A DNA stretch of 64,000 nucleotides from Trichoplax sp. H2 (GCA_003344405.1 NOWV01000014.1:186001-250000); one strand, 5' to 3'. Numbered from the stretch's first letter, positions 28,251 to 40,511 are shown. Notes: generated by a model not told the origin, from the sequence alone. A program made the numbers and translations.

Positions 28251-28394
28251 AAACTAGAATTACAAGAAATTGTCTTTCATAAGGATAAAAGAGTATTAGA
28301 GGAACTACTTTACAACCAATATAATAATGAAAACCGAGTCCAATTACCGGATATTGATTCTTCATTGAGGTGGATAAAAAAATTGTTTAGATAG
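28251..28394 (+). other. Orphan coding-like segment upstream of the Death-domain gene
   Basis: An open run of 47 codons ends at TAG (28392-28394) and reads like real protein (for example KRVLEELLYNQYNNENRVQL then DIDSSLRWIKKLF). In-frame TAA lies just upstream, and no ATG starts it, so it would have to be a last exon or a relic. No family recognised. Confidence 0.3.
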
Positions 28395-28509
28395 TAACTC
28401 AGACGATCTTTCCGTTCTTTTACACCAATTTCTTTTGAAAACAAATGCCTTAATCTTGAAAATTGTCGGTAGTCAGTATTGATCCCTGTTCAATATTCCT
28501 TTTGGAAGC

Positions 28510-28795
28510 AGCATAGATCGGTCATTTCAATATTCTTCTAGGTTAATACTATAAGGGATAACTATACATTGCCTGATCAATTATAAATGAGGAGGAGATG
28601 AGAAAGTTTCATCGATTTTTGCAATTTCATGAATAATATTCTAAAAGACACCATAGATCAGTTATTTCAATATTCTTCTACGTTAATACTAGAAGAGATA
28701 GCTTTACGACTCTCGATCAATCATTAACGAATAGGAGATAAAAATTTTCGTCGACTTTTTACACTTCCATAGATAATATTTTGAAAGACTTTGCT
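28510..28795. repeat. Tandem duplication, period 140 bp
   Basis: 'gcatagatcggtcatttcaatattcttcta.gttaatact' begins at 28511 and returns, slightly changed, at 28651. Following 'gatcaat.at.aatga..aggaga' and 'tttcatcgattttt' also repeat. Both copies contain stops in all frames, so this is non-coding. Confidence 0.65.
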
Positions 28796-28952
28796 ATTCT
28801 ATCATAGTCTACTTTAGAAAAGATTGAATATACTAGCAAATAAATATTTCATTGCGGTAATGTAAGAGTGAATATGGAGAAACTTTTTGATGATATTTCG
28901 CTTTTCTCTCTTGCATTGAATTTAGCATGACGAATTAGAATTAGTCTCTGGC

Positions 28953-31185
28953 ATGGCTCGTGAAACTTTCCTAGCCGAACAATGCCTTTCCTTTAATAAT
29001 CAAATCCAAGATTTAATACCATGTACATTCATTCATCGTTTCCATCAATCATTGAAGAAAGTAACAAGACGTTGGAGAACACACTACCGACGCAGTTATG
29101 GCCGAATACGTTCAATTCAAGATGTTATTAAATTAGCCAAATGGGAACGCCGACATTTATCTACTAATAATGCCATATGCAATCGTTTAGTACTAGGAAA
29201 TCCAGCTTGTCCATCGCCTACAGATCTACAAATGTTTTGCGATTTTTGTAGTAAAATAGAAGAATTACGACAACGTTTTACCCATAGTATCTATCAGCCA
29301 TTATTAGATTTCTTCTATGATGCCCAAGTTGGTGGCCGAAAATTAATTAAAATTGCAAATATACTTGAGAAAATTGTTCGAGACTGGGATCGTTTACTCA
29401 ATACAGACCAAATACAACCAAAGTATTTCTCATCTTGCAGCGCGACATGGAAAGGATTACCTAAGAGAGACGAAGCGCTAGAATATTATGATATCCTAAG
29501 GCTACTACCGGATTTAATCGAGAAAGCATTTGAAGCATTACGATTAGCAAGGCAATGGCGACAATTATTAAAATCATCCCAATATCACAATCCTGTTGGC
29601 CAAAATAGGACCACTAGACGTACTGATTGTCATGATTATTCCGATTCAAGTGAAGGTACTTGTGTTAATAGCCCATCGAGTAATGGTAGTCCAGTCGATG
29701 TTAGCCATCATGATAAAGAAAACCACCAACACCGACTGCCATCGCAACAACCACCACTGCAACAGTCTTATGTCAATGCAGAGAGTCGAAATTCATCCGA
29801 CGATAGTGGACGACCTAAATCTCGGCTAAAATTACGACCTCGGTCTAAAGTAACATCGATTAACCAAGATGATCAACATAGGAAACAACTGAAAAAGATT
29901 GAAAAGGAATTAAAAGCCAGTAAAAAGAAATGCAATCATTTAGAGAAACAATTAAAAGCGGCTATGGAAGCTTGTGAAAATTTACAAAGTGAACGAGATC
30001 GTGCTGAAACTGAATGCCAACAATTGCGCCAACAATTACAACAAAGTAAGCAGCAATTGCAAGATACAACAGCACGATTAGAACGAACAGATTGTCGTAA
30101 TCGTTTCTTAGAAGATGAAATTAATCGAGCTATGCAAAGGATGCATAGCTCAGACGAGCAATTAATGCGAGCAACCAATCATGTCAAATGGTTGCGTAAA
30201 GAACTCGAGCGGACACGACAGCGTTCTGGTCAGCTTGAAAAGGATTTAGAATACTTGCATGAAAGGATGCAAGGGTTAAAATTAGAATTAGATAGTGCTC
30301 GCAATAAACAACATTCATTACATGGTAACTTGCAATTACTACAACGATTAGAAGATTTCCATGAATTAACGGGTGCCATGGAGCCACGCCAACTATCATC
30401 GTTAAGAACGACATTATCTGATAAGTTGGAAGTGGTCCAAAATCGAAGTCGTAGTATTGAAGATGATTTAGATAATTGTCTTACACGTTGTAATACATTA
30501 CAGAGTCAGCTGGATGTTGCTAGAGCTAGAGAAAGAGTAGTGCAAAGAATTCGTCATCAATCCAAAGATCAAAACGATCAAAATCCTCCTTCATCCAGTA
30601 TGTACAGTATAATATCGGTTAATTTTCTAATAAATTACCGGTAGTATTACTCTATCTTGCCAATAGCGTAATTATACATTCAGTGTGGCACTAGATAATA
30701 AGATTAAGAGTGAATTTTTATCTATATTATAGCTACTTGGGATTCCATAACAGTATCATACCCCTCTATCTCATCCTAAAATGATATTCCATTGCAATAG
30801 TTACCATTATTGACTAAGTTCTAACTTTCCAATGTTTTACTTAATATCAACAGATTCTCCGTTACCTCAATTAGAGCAATTGCAACAAAAACAAGGAATA
30901 TCCGATCGCTGTTTAACCGAATTTCAACTGAATGAAATTGCAAGAATTATCCGTGATTATTGGAAGGATTTAGGACGATCTCTTGGTCTTAGCGAATCGG
31001 ATTTAGTTAGCATTGAAAATGACCATCAAGGATCGACACATGAACAAAAATATGCGGTCTTATTAACATGGCGAGATAAACTAGGTCCTCAAGCTACTGT
31101 TCGACAACTTATTGCTGCCATGTTACGAATTAATCAACAATTTGATGCGAACATTATCTTAATGACTTGCTCTGCTTCTTCCTAA
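28953..31185 (+). CDS. Coiled-coil protein with C-terminal Death domain; exons 28953-30597 and 30854-31185
   Basis: Joining at donor GTATGT (30598) and acceptor ...caacag (30853) keeps frame and gives 658 residues. Residues ~1-206 are an Arg/Trp-rich helical region I cannot assign. Residues ~207-305 are a polar, Ser/Asn/Gln-rich linker. Residues ~306-535 are a long coiled coil with heptads rich in Leu, Gln, Glu and Lys. The C-terminal ~90 residues are a Death domain, shown by IIRDYWKDLGRSLGLSESDL, a following IENDH, LLTWRDKLG and ATVRQLIAAML. Death domains pair with other Death domains in apoptosis and NF-kB-type signalling, so an adaptor or scaffold role is inferred. No membrane segment or enzyme domain is visible. 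A possible acceptor (tttgaatttag, ending 28920) leaves a chance of one more 5' exon: the frame is open from there. Confidence 0.85.
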
Positions 31186-32616
31186 CTGACTATGAAAATA
31201 TTTCATACTATCTTAATGACTTCAACTGGGACTATTCTATCTTTGAATAGATAGATAATTTTAAGCTTATCATTCAATAATCTTCAGAACAATTTGCAAA
31301 TGCAATCAGTTAAAAATTTCAAATTCTATGATATTGTATTGGCTAATGAGTTATTATAAGATAGGCAGAGATATACGACAAGCAGAATTATTGTAGGGTG
31401 AAAATATTTCTCCCTAACATTAAATTGGATATTATGGTACAATTACCTCGCAAGATTTATACAATCATTATATATCGGCTGAAGCACTTATACCTTTGCT
31501 AAAATAAAAAATATGACTATTTGATTTAATTGTACAGCACAAGATTCCTATTATTAATAATAAGATTGAATATACCAATACTTTACAAGAACGAGTCAAA
31601 CTGATAAATGACATCATAGATGAATTACTACCATACACTGACATTTAATTACCGGAAATACGTAGCAAATATCACTCTTACTTGATTGATGTGAGATAAA
31701 GAGCCATGAACCTTTCCTCTACCATAAATAATTACATTGTTGGAAATAGCTAGAATGAATAATGCATTCTTTCCAATGATATAATTCATCGTTCAAAACT
31801 TGCCAAATTATAATTGTCACAATGCTATACTGTACCAGTAATAATTTACTAGAGCATAGATCAAAAATGAAACATTCTATGAATTTTATTTGAAATCTTA
31901 ATCCTGACGAAACGATAAAATACAATAATAAACTATAAATACGAACATTTATTGCTGAATTTTGAGGTTATACATAGCTACGGTAATGCGGTAAATATAG
32001 AATATACCTGATTACCTTTAAATTTTATCATTACTTTGCATAAATTACATCTATTTCAAATTTAATGACTTTTTAAAATTTAAAAGCAATTTAACCTTTG
32101 CAATAATAAAATACGATGTTACGAAAAATTTGATTAGTTCTGTAAACTTAAATCTTGCAGTCTTTATTTATTCTTTTGTATATAGGGTACGGTAAAAGGA
32201 CATCTTACTAACGATGACGATCTATCCATGAAATACAAGTTGAATTTATAACAGATAGTCGAGATTATCATTACGTGATGTCCACTAACATCAACAACAT
32301 CATAAAATTAATTGCTTTTAGTTTTTACTTTATATCAATTTCACAATACCGCAGCAATTTCCAAGCCATGTTGTATATATATATATATATATTGTGTATA
32401 CGTAGATCTGTCATTTACTGTACACTCGTGAGAATATCCCAATAAGCTAATTTAAGATTAAATCAACACTGGCATTACTGCTATTACCAGACACATTTTA
32501 TAATAACTATTACCTAATACTTGCGTAAAATATCTCCACTACAATATGCGTCATGGTACTGGGCTGCCTTCTGACCATATCTGCAGAAGAGGCATTAAGA
32601 AATCACTTAAGTAATC
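31186..32616. other. Gene-free stretch between Death-domain gene and PTCD1
   Basis: Contains the 3' flanks of both neighbours. A coding-like run at about 31535-31648 (plus) reads through LQERVKLINDIIDELLPYTD to a TAA, with no ATG or family match. A TA microsatellite of 19 bases lies at 32374-32392. Nothing else was recognised. Confidence 0.5.
32374..32392. repeat. TA dinucleotide microsatellite
   Basis: An uninterrupted TATATA... run of 19 bases. Confidence 0.9.
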
Positions 32617-35332
32617 CTATACAGCATTTTCTACTTTGTCGTCGATTTCGACTCTATTCGCTTTTATTCTTTTCTGCCATGATGTATAAAACTTGGGAAA
32701 CCATTTGGTCACTTTAGTAGACGAAGCTTTTCCAGACTAAGATAATTTTTAAGAAAAGGTACATGAAAATATGCCATACACTAAAAGCAAACGTGAATAT
32801 CATTGAATTTCACCTTTCTGAGAGCGGTTTGGAGAATATCCATAATAATCTCATTAGGATATGCGCCGTCTTCAAGCATGTACTACAAAAATAATGCCAT
32901 TTATGTTTTAGCAAGCTACACAAAGCTACAGTAAATATGTATCGTGTAATTAAAGATACAAGTAAAATAGTTTATATGAAGTTATTTATTGGAAAGTAAA
33001 ATGCAATAAAATTATGTTGCGATTATTTGTGATTACCTCCATTACTCCGACAACAAGTTTGAAATCGTAGTTATTAACGGCAGTCTTTAACAGCGTACCG
33101 TAGATGAAACTATTTGGGTTAAGTCCCGCAACCTGGATAGAGGCATGTGATAAATTGCAAAAACACCGAAAAATATCTATTACCTTATTAATAATTACAA
33201 GAAGTCAGTAGCTGCATCGCTCTTGAACAACTACTATAATCTAAGAGCAAAAAGCTGTCTAAGACGCTGCAAAATCTTACTTTCATGTCCTTGAGCATCT
33301 TTAAACCTTGATCTTTACTTTGACAACATGACGCAAGCACCTGGTAAGTTTTCAGATCTGGTTCAACACCGGTTGTTAGCAAGATTTTAAAAAGAGTCTA
33401 TACAACATGTCGAAGTTAAATAACTCATTATTTCATATAAGTACACAAAAAGTACAACTTATTAGAAATATGATACCATCGTGTTACGGTTCGAATTATA
33501 ATATTAGCAACTTACCTTTGCATGTGAAAGCTTGCCTTCAAGTACTTGTCGTCTAAGCAATGAATTCATAAATGCTACATCAAGAGTAATTTTATTTGCC
33601 CTGGTATATTTAATTAAATCACCAATTTGCTGATACGGGACAATATATGATAATAGATCGAATGTTGTTATATTTGGCTTAATTTTCAGTTCGGATAATT
33701 TTTCTAAAAATGTCTCTAAACCACCTAAAATGTCAATTTTACTCTCTATGCCATCTTGTTCGGGTGGTAAATCACAATCTCGAAGCACTAATAACATCAT
33801 GTTGTATGAATAAATATTATAATCAACATTTTTCTGGTGCATCTCTTCCCACAATTGTAATGCTCTAGTTATTCCCTTGACTTTATCTCTACTACACGCT
33901 TTTAATAAATAACAATAAGTGTAAGTATCTGCAGCGAACTTTTTATCCAGCATAGTATTATAAGCTTCAAATGGTTCTTCAGGTTCAGCTTCGCATTCAA
34001 CTAATGCTTGTATCAGTGCATTATACGTAATTGCATTAGACACATCTTCGGTTGATTCCATTTCATTTTGTAGATTATAAACACGCTTTAAGTGTGCAGA
34101 AGGTGTAGAAGCACATGCACATGCACTAAATAAGCTGGTAAATGTCCTATCAGTCGGTTGTAATCCACGTTTTTTCATCTACAAATTTTATACATTGAGA
34201 ACATCATGCCATTCATAGAAATACTTAGCATAACAAATCATTCGTCATCATTTACCTGATTATATAATTTAAAGGCTGTATTTGGTGCACCATGTTTACC
34301 ATAGGCCGAAATCATGACGTTATACATGACCGAATTCGATTTGGTTTTCATTTTGCCTTGATTGAATTTATCCAATATATTCATGGCTTTATCTAACTAC
34401 AAAGGTGAAAACAGAATCCAATTTTAGTTCTACTCATCAAGTTAATTTCATTATTAGCGATAGCCCAATTGGTAGCGTGCAATATCGTGATCAACTCACT
34501 TAGCTACTACATATATTATCCATTAAATTACTCGATGTAGTAGCAGTTTTGTTGTATTGTACATTAAGAGTCTTGTATCATACAAGTTGTATGGAAATTC
34601 CTTCAGCTTCGCCTACTATCATTATACTTGTCATAGTCAAATCATGCAAACTGGTATATTACCTTGTGGTTCCTGTTCAATTCCACCATAAATCCGATAT
34701 ATTGTGCAACATACATTCGAAGTTTTTGTTTTGCAGTTTTCCTGATTAAACTTGGTAATAACTTATTACTATTAGGTACTTTATGAAGCGAATCGTATTC
34801 GTAATCTTCCATCAAAATTTTTCTCTTTATGAGTATATCATCATGTTACAAAAGAGAAGAGAGTACAATAAGATTATGAATGAAAGAAATATGCAATAAA
34901 CATCTGTATAGGTAAGTCAAGAATACTATTGAAGATAGATATAGAATATTGCACAGGCAAATTCATTTACAGCAGGTGCTTCATTCGTATTATTCTATTG
35001 CAGCATTACAATGAGTGGTAGCGAATTTAGCTTTTACTGTACTGTGCAAATTTATGAATTTGAATTCAAACTTAGGCAAACTATATAACATCATCGGGAT
35101 CAAGTCGAATGATATTACAGCGAGTCTATACCTCTTCCTTTGGATCTACGCGTGATTTCTTAGGACGGCCATATTCATCAGCAATTACCCAATTGACTGC
35201 AGCAACATGCATATTCCTACCAGCTACCAACTTACTCAATTGATAATAATTATTCAGGCTACTGCAATCCCCTAGATTACCTAAAAATACTTTCTTGAAT
35301 GCATTTCGTACTAGTGCCGTTAATATTCGCAT
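32617..35332 (-). CDS. PTCD1: Pentatricopeptide repeat domain protein 1 (mitochondrial)
   Basis: Eight exons on the minus strand: 35132-35332, 34663-34824, 34256-34396, 33516-34178, 33281-33397, 33037-33132, 32814-32882, 32617-32736. All junctions are phase 0 and total about 522 residues. Human PTCD1 (about 700 residues) acts in mitochondrial RNA metabolism, including tRNA-Leu and 16S rRNA maturation. Matching landmarks are FKLYNQ then MKKRGLQPTDRTFTSLFSAC, ITRALQLWEEM, DILGGLETFLEKL, VEPDLKTYQVLASCC and DQGLKMLKDMK; the tail matches the human C-terminus. The N-terminus (MRILTALVRNAFKKVFLGNL) is basic and free of acidic residues for 20 positions, as expected for a mitochondrial presequence. 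The protein lacks most of the human proline-rich insert before the GGLE motif. The second exon's acceptor is weak, so its start is the least certain border. Confidence 0.92.
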
Positions 35333-35502
35333 CTTGGTAGCTTTAGATCGACTCTGATAGCTCAATTTAGCCTGCAAATCCAACTCAACTCAACTCGATT
35401 TGATGGTGCTGCATTTAGCCATTTTAATCGCTGACATGTGACACTGGGGCAACCCGGTGACCAACCTATCCCATACAATTCCTTAAAGTAGAGTGGTTGT
35501 GC

Positions 35503-35583
35503 AAAATAGATTGTCACCCTACGACGTTCTCCTTCGATATAAATAGACTGCGAATAAATTGGCACAGGGTGACAGTCTATTTT
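35503..35583. mobile_element. Fold-back (MITE-like) element with 18 bp inverted ends
   Basis: Left end aaaatagattgtcaccct (35503-35520) is the reverse complement of right end agggtgacagtctatttt (35566-35583) at 17 of 18 positions, with 45 bases between. It encodes nothing. A non-autonomous DNA transposon remnant is the likeliest reading; a regulatory hairpin is possible. Confidence 0.6.
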
Positions 35584-36339
35584 ACTCGATCGTAGGAGCA
35601 TCTTTCGCCCAGGATGACGTAACAAGTTCCTTTGCATCGCTGTTTCGTGTCAAAATAAGTATACGGTACCAAACAGTACCTAATGATATAACGCAACGTA
35701 TGAATATACTGACATTGTAAAGTTTTTTATTTTAGCTCAATGTCGCAATTTTCATATATATCGGAATATATTAACAGTGAGTTATTTTAGACCAGCTTAT
35801 AGACACTATATATATTATTTAATATTACTATTCATGTAAAACATAAAGGTAAGCACTTTACTCTTTGTAGTATGAAGTATATCGGCACCAAAGTCCTATA
35901 ATTGATTGTGTTCCAATCGCCATATTTATAGACTGCAGGCTGCACAGCCAATCGTAATACTTTTGAGTCGAAAATTTCTATATTGTAAAGAGTAAACTTG
36001 CCTTTTTGCTCGTTTTCCAGAGCTAATGATAGTGAATAATACTTCTAGTAACTCTAATTTGATCTAAATGAACTAGCTATTAATCTATTCGAATATACAG
36101 ATTAAAATGAGCTTTCGCTAAATGTCACCGTCATGACCGTTCCGAATGTTTCATACTAAGTCGTATATCGTTCGCTGCAACTTGAGTAACTTGGTAATAC
36201 TGTATACCATATACTGGCTTGGACCAGTCTTATAACATTGAAATTCCGGATAAGGAACAGACGTACGGACGCCCGTATATTATTACATTTTCTAACGGTA
36301 CGGTGCACAAGCGTAACCACAGTGTTATGCGAAGCAACA

Positions 36340-36442
36340 GTGTGCAAAATGAGCTGTCACCTCTTAGCCTGGTCTGCTTTCCATTTAATCCAGTCAAAAC
36401 TAGAATCGCGTAAATAAAGATGTGACAGAGTGTTTTGCACAC
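36340..36442. mobile_element. Fold-back (MITE-like) element with ~21 bp inverted ends
   Basis: gtgtgcaaaatgagctgtcac (36340-36360) pairs with gtgacagagtgttttgcacac (36422-36442). The outer ten bases and the inner ctgtcac match; the middle differs. It lies only about 40 bases upstream of the ARP8 ATG, so it probably overlaps the promoter or 5' UTR. Its ends share the 'gcaaaat...tgtcac' theme with the element at 35503. Confidence 0.6.
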
Positions 36443-36483
36443 CACTTTTCATTGTCTATCGTCGCTTCAGCTAGGCTAGGAAA

Positions 36484-39400
36484 ATGGCTGCAGTGCAGGA
36501 AGAGGAGACTGTTAATGAGGTCTAAAATTTCATCATTTGAATCGGATTAAATTTAATTCTATCCAATTTTTAGACGTGATAATCCATATTATTTTATAAC
36601 AGATCGAATTGACTTAAATCGCTGCAGATTTTTCATATGATTGCTTTTTTATATATGTAAACTATCGCAGGTGCCCACTATCTCCGCTCAAACCATTATC
36701 GTAATCCATCCAGGCTCCTTAAATTTAAGAATTGGCTTAGCATCTCATCATCAACCCATTACTATTCCTCATGTAATTGCACGTCGATGTAAGAATAAGA
36801 AGTTAAAACGAAGTAGAAAGAATCACTTCCGACGCGATGGCTATAAGGTTAGCAACGGATAAGAATTGGCTTGTAAAATAGTGATGTTAAAGGATAAATA
36901 ATTAGATAAAGGTAGTATTATAACCCACGTGAAAGTAATCCAAAATAAGCTTGTTGTTAGTCAAGAAGTAAATATTCCTCAACATAAATAGAATTATTAA
37001 CACTTGATGGATACTATGTAGAGAAATTTGATATCTGCAGTAATTCGTACTGAGATAATTAGAAGGAGGCAATACTGCTTGATCAGAATCAGCACGTAAA
37101 TGTATATTTACTATTCGGTGCTGTTCATGCTAGCCATTTGAAATTGATATGTACAGTAACGCTATTGATGCATTTTTTAGATCTAAATAATAACCATTGA
37201 TCTTCTCTACTTCAATAATTAATATATTGAACTATACTAGTGACCCACTATATTTGAAAAATTCTTCATACATATTAACTCAAGGTCATCTATTATCAAC
37301 TTTAGGATACTGAAAGCAACCATCTGATGGAGGCTGCATTAGCTAACATAAATCACGCCTTGCGCTCGCATAGATCAAATTATGGAATAAAATCGCAACA
37401 CTATACAGTCAGTTCGGTAATGCTTTAAAAGAGGATAGACTACTGGAGTCTAGATTAAATTTCTCATTTAAAAACTCTTGTATGCAGATTTACTTGACGA
37501 TTAAACGAATATATAAGGTTAACGTTCATTGACTTACAATAGCAATTATATGCAATAACGTTATTCGAATCATCCTTTAAATATATAGATCCTTACACAT
37601 AATAAAAATGTCAAGTGTGAAATGGTTGCTCAGGATCCTGAAAAGTTATTAACATGGAATGATGTTGACGATCAACCAGATTTTGTTGTTGGTCCTGCGG
37701 TTAGTAAATTACGTTAATAGAATTACTGAGCCCTACTGAAAACTTGATAAAATAATTACCACTTTAGTCAGTACTATACCCATGCAGAAAAAGGTTCGAT
37801 GATGATTAATTAATTCCTATATATATATATAATGTGATATATGCAAAATAAACAAATCAAATAATTATTGTACTGTACAACAACTGCTTCATAAGATTCT
37901 GCTATAGTGACCATCGTAAAGCCAAAATTGATAATTTGCATTTTGAACATGATGCGGATTAGGCACTATATATTGAAGAAAGTGAGCCGTATGAACTGTT
38001 TTGGCCAATAAAATTTGGACAAATTAATAGACATAAGGGAATTAGTGGTTCTGTTACCGCTATATTTTCTGACTTGGCTGATATTTGGAAAGCGGCTATA
38101 GAAGGTTATTTGGATATTCCAGCAACGGATTTTGAGGTAATAATTATTCCGTATTACTTTGTATTATATTACTGCTGTTTTAAACTCGATAACCTTCATA
38201 AATTAAGTAAACCTTTACTGCTATATTCATGACTAAGAAAAGGAATGCCTGTTTTTCCTTTCTAGAATTACAAAGCTTTAGTTTTAATACCTGATATTCA
38301 TGACAGAAGCTTATTTAAACACTACGCTGATTTGTTGCTAAATACCCTGGGATTTTCTGGAATGTTTCTTTATCAAGTAAGATTCGTACTATTGGCATGT
38401 CCGGCAATCCTAATATATGCTTAATGTAATATATATTGCTGTATTAAAAGGAATCTGTTGCCGCCTCCTTTGGAGCTGGTTTTCCGAGTGCCTGTGTAGT
38501 AGATATAGGAGATCAAAAAGCTAGTATCTGTTGTATCGATGATGGAATATCTATTCCTGAAACTAGGTTTTGCGATTAAATATTGTTGAAAAGATTTAAA
38601 AAGTTATAGCTAGGTATTAATACATTTGTTAATGTTAACAACGTTTCATTAACAGGTTAAGGATTAGTTACGGTGGTAAAGATATAACCCGGTGTTTCTA
38701 CTATCTATTGGATAAGGTAGAAATCTTTACGTCATATAGATATTTTCTCGGGGAACAGTTATAATAGGAGATTCGTCTTACATATATTTTAACCTTTTCT
38801 AGATCTATTTCCCTTACCGAGACCTCAGTCCTTACAATCATTTAGATTTAATATTAATAAAGCACCTAAAAGAAGATTTATGTCACTTAGACCCGGTAAT
38901 AATCATTATTTCAATCATTTAAAATTTGTGCTGGTGTACTTCTAACCGAAAATACATTTAAATATACTGCTAATATAATATATGAATACGCATAATAAAC
39001 TGTATGAAATCCGTTGATCTATAATATATGTAATGTATACGATCCATAAACTGTATGAAACCTGCTGATCTGTTTTTCTAGACAATTCCAGGCGGAGCTA
39101 TTCATGATTTTATTGTTGCTAAACCCGATTGTGATGAGTTACATTACTCTATCCGGTTGGGCGATGAATTATTGCAGGCACCATTAGTAAGTATGACGTA
39201 AAGAATAAAAAATAATTTCTAGTCAAATCTAAGAAAACAATGTTCTTTTATTCTTAGTCTCTTTCATTTTCTGTTATCTATAGGCCTTATTTTATCCATC
39301 GTTAATGGGAATAATTGACGAGGATATTATAACAACCCAACCATCAGTACCATTTGATAGTGAAGATATCATGGATGATCCTAGTTTACTAGAGGTTATC

Positions 39401-40173
39401 AATAATGTCATAGATTGTCTATCGCGTAAATTTATTTTGACCACGACATTCATAATCTGTTTTATTGATCGTGCCTTAAAGTAAGCAACGCTTTATATTT
39501 CCTGGTACTTATAGAGTACTCAGTCCCAAAGCGGAAAAGTAGGACCAAAATCGTCATCAGCGAATCAGTCAAATTCAGCTACTCCAACTCCCGAAACTCC
39601 TCAAACTGCTAACTCGTTGTCCAATAATTTGAGTGATAAGAATATAGTTTCAATTGACCAAGCCATTGTATATAGCATAGATAGCTGCCGTAAGCTGTAT
39701 TCTCAATACGATAATATTTTCGATTGGTAATATATCTGTATAACTTACACTTTCGAAATTTCAATGTTCATTAGCTACCGATGAATTGAAGAAGAAAGCT
39801 CTGTCATCCATTTTACTAGTTGGTAAAGGGTTTATGTTTGACAATGCAGCATTTTTTCTGCAAGCTCGTATTCGATCTAAGTTACCTACAGGTCTAAAAA
39901 AATACGCTGAACAAATTGACGTAACTGGAAAAGTCCGAGTAAGATAACCTATTTATACAGTAATTGCCTTTTTTGCTTATAAAGCGCGCATGATCTTAGT
40001 GACAATTTGATTTATTGTCATCATTTTAGGATATGGATCCTGGCGTTGTCGCCTGGAAAGGAGCTGCTGTACTTAGTTGTTTAGATAGTGCTCAAGAACT
40101 ATGGATCTCTCCTGAAGAGTGGAATAAGTATAGAATTCAAATCCTTCGTGAGCGTTCTCCGTTTGTTTGGTGA
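36484..40173 (+). CDS. ACTR8: Actin-related protein 8, INO80 chromatin-remodelling subunit
   Basis: Arp8 binds extranucleosomal DNA with actin and Arp4 in the INO80 remodeller. Exons found, all in frame: 36484-36519 (donor uncertain), 36671-36847, 37306-37416, 37616-37699, 37963-38136, 38266-38376, 38451-38566, 38656-38716, 38803-38895, 39082-39186, one from ~39285, ~39525-39704, ~39774-39938, ~40030-40173. Clear matches to human ACTR8: TIIVIHPGSLNLRIG near the start, IPHVIARR, FSGMFLYQESVAASFGAG, VVDIGDQKASICCIDDG, LRISYGGKDITRCFYYLL, DELLQAPLALFYPS, LSSILLVGKGFMF, MDPGVVAWKGAAVLSCLD and a final RERSPFVW. The actin fold is kept, and the 'IGDQKASICC' phosphate-loop region is Arp8-like, not actin-like. 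The Ser/Thr/Pro-rich stretch around 39.55-39.65 kb sits where the family has a variable insert. The exon end near 39.42-39.48 kb is unresolved. Confidence 0.94.
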
Positions 40174-40511
40174 CAGTGAAAAGGAAGCATTTCTAACATC
40201 GCGATTAATCTAGAGTTTCATCGAATTTCTATGTATTGCAGGGACTTAACATTTCCAAATCTCTTTAATAAAATTTTATTTATATGTCAGTGTTGAAAAA
40301 CTTGTTGCAGCTTCAAAATGTAATAATACAATTAAGACATTCACTAAAATAAACACATGAACATTTTTATCAAAGTCGCGTTAAGAGGTAACGTTTTATT
40401 GCTAATAGTATGGTAGTATAATAAATTAGAAAGTTATAGATACAAAGTATAATGCAAAGAAATATAGTATTAAATTGCTATTTTCTTTAAAGGTACAATA
40501 GATATGACCAT
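40174..40511. other. Convergent 3' region between ARP8 and ADSL
   Basis: 338 bases separate the two stop codons. It must hold both polyadenylation sites; AATAAA occurs at about 40267 (plus). No gene. Confidence 0.7.

Larger units (their letters stand above)
35333..36483. promoter_or_regulatory. Shared upstream region between divergent PTCD1 and ARP8
   Basis: PTCD1 and ARP8 start codons face away from each other 1.15 kb apart, so this stretch must hold both promoters. No TATA box or clear core element stands out. It contains two fold-back elements, listed separately. An overlapping open frame at 35398-35637 (minus) runs across one fold-back and is not treated as a gene. Confidence 0.55.

Noticed and set aside
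29936-30178. Cys/Ser-rich minus-strand frame inside the coiled-coil gene
   Set aside because: Antisense shadow of the coiled-coil exon.
35362-35637. 91-codon minus-strand frame upstream of PTCD1
   Set aside because: It crosses a fold-back element, overlaps the PTCD1 first exon in another frame and has no family match. The PTCD1 frame begins at 35332 with a good mitochondrial presequence.
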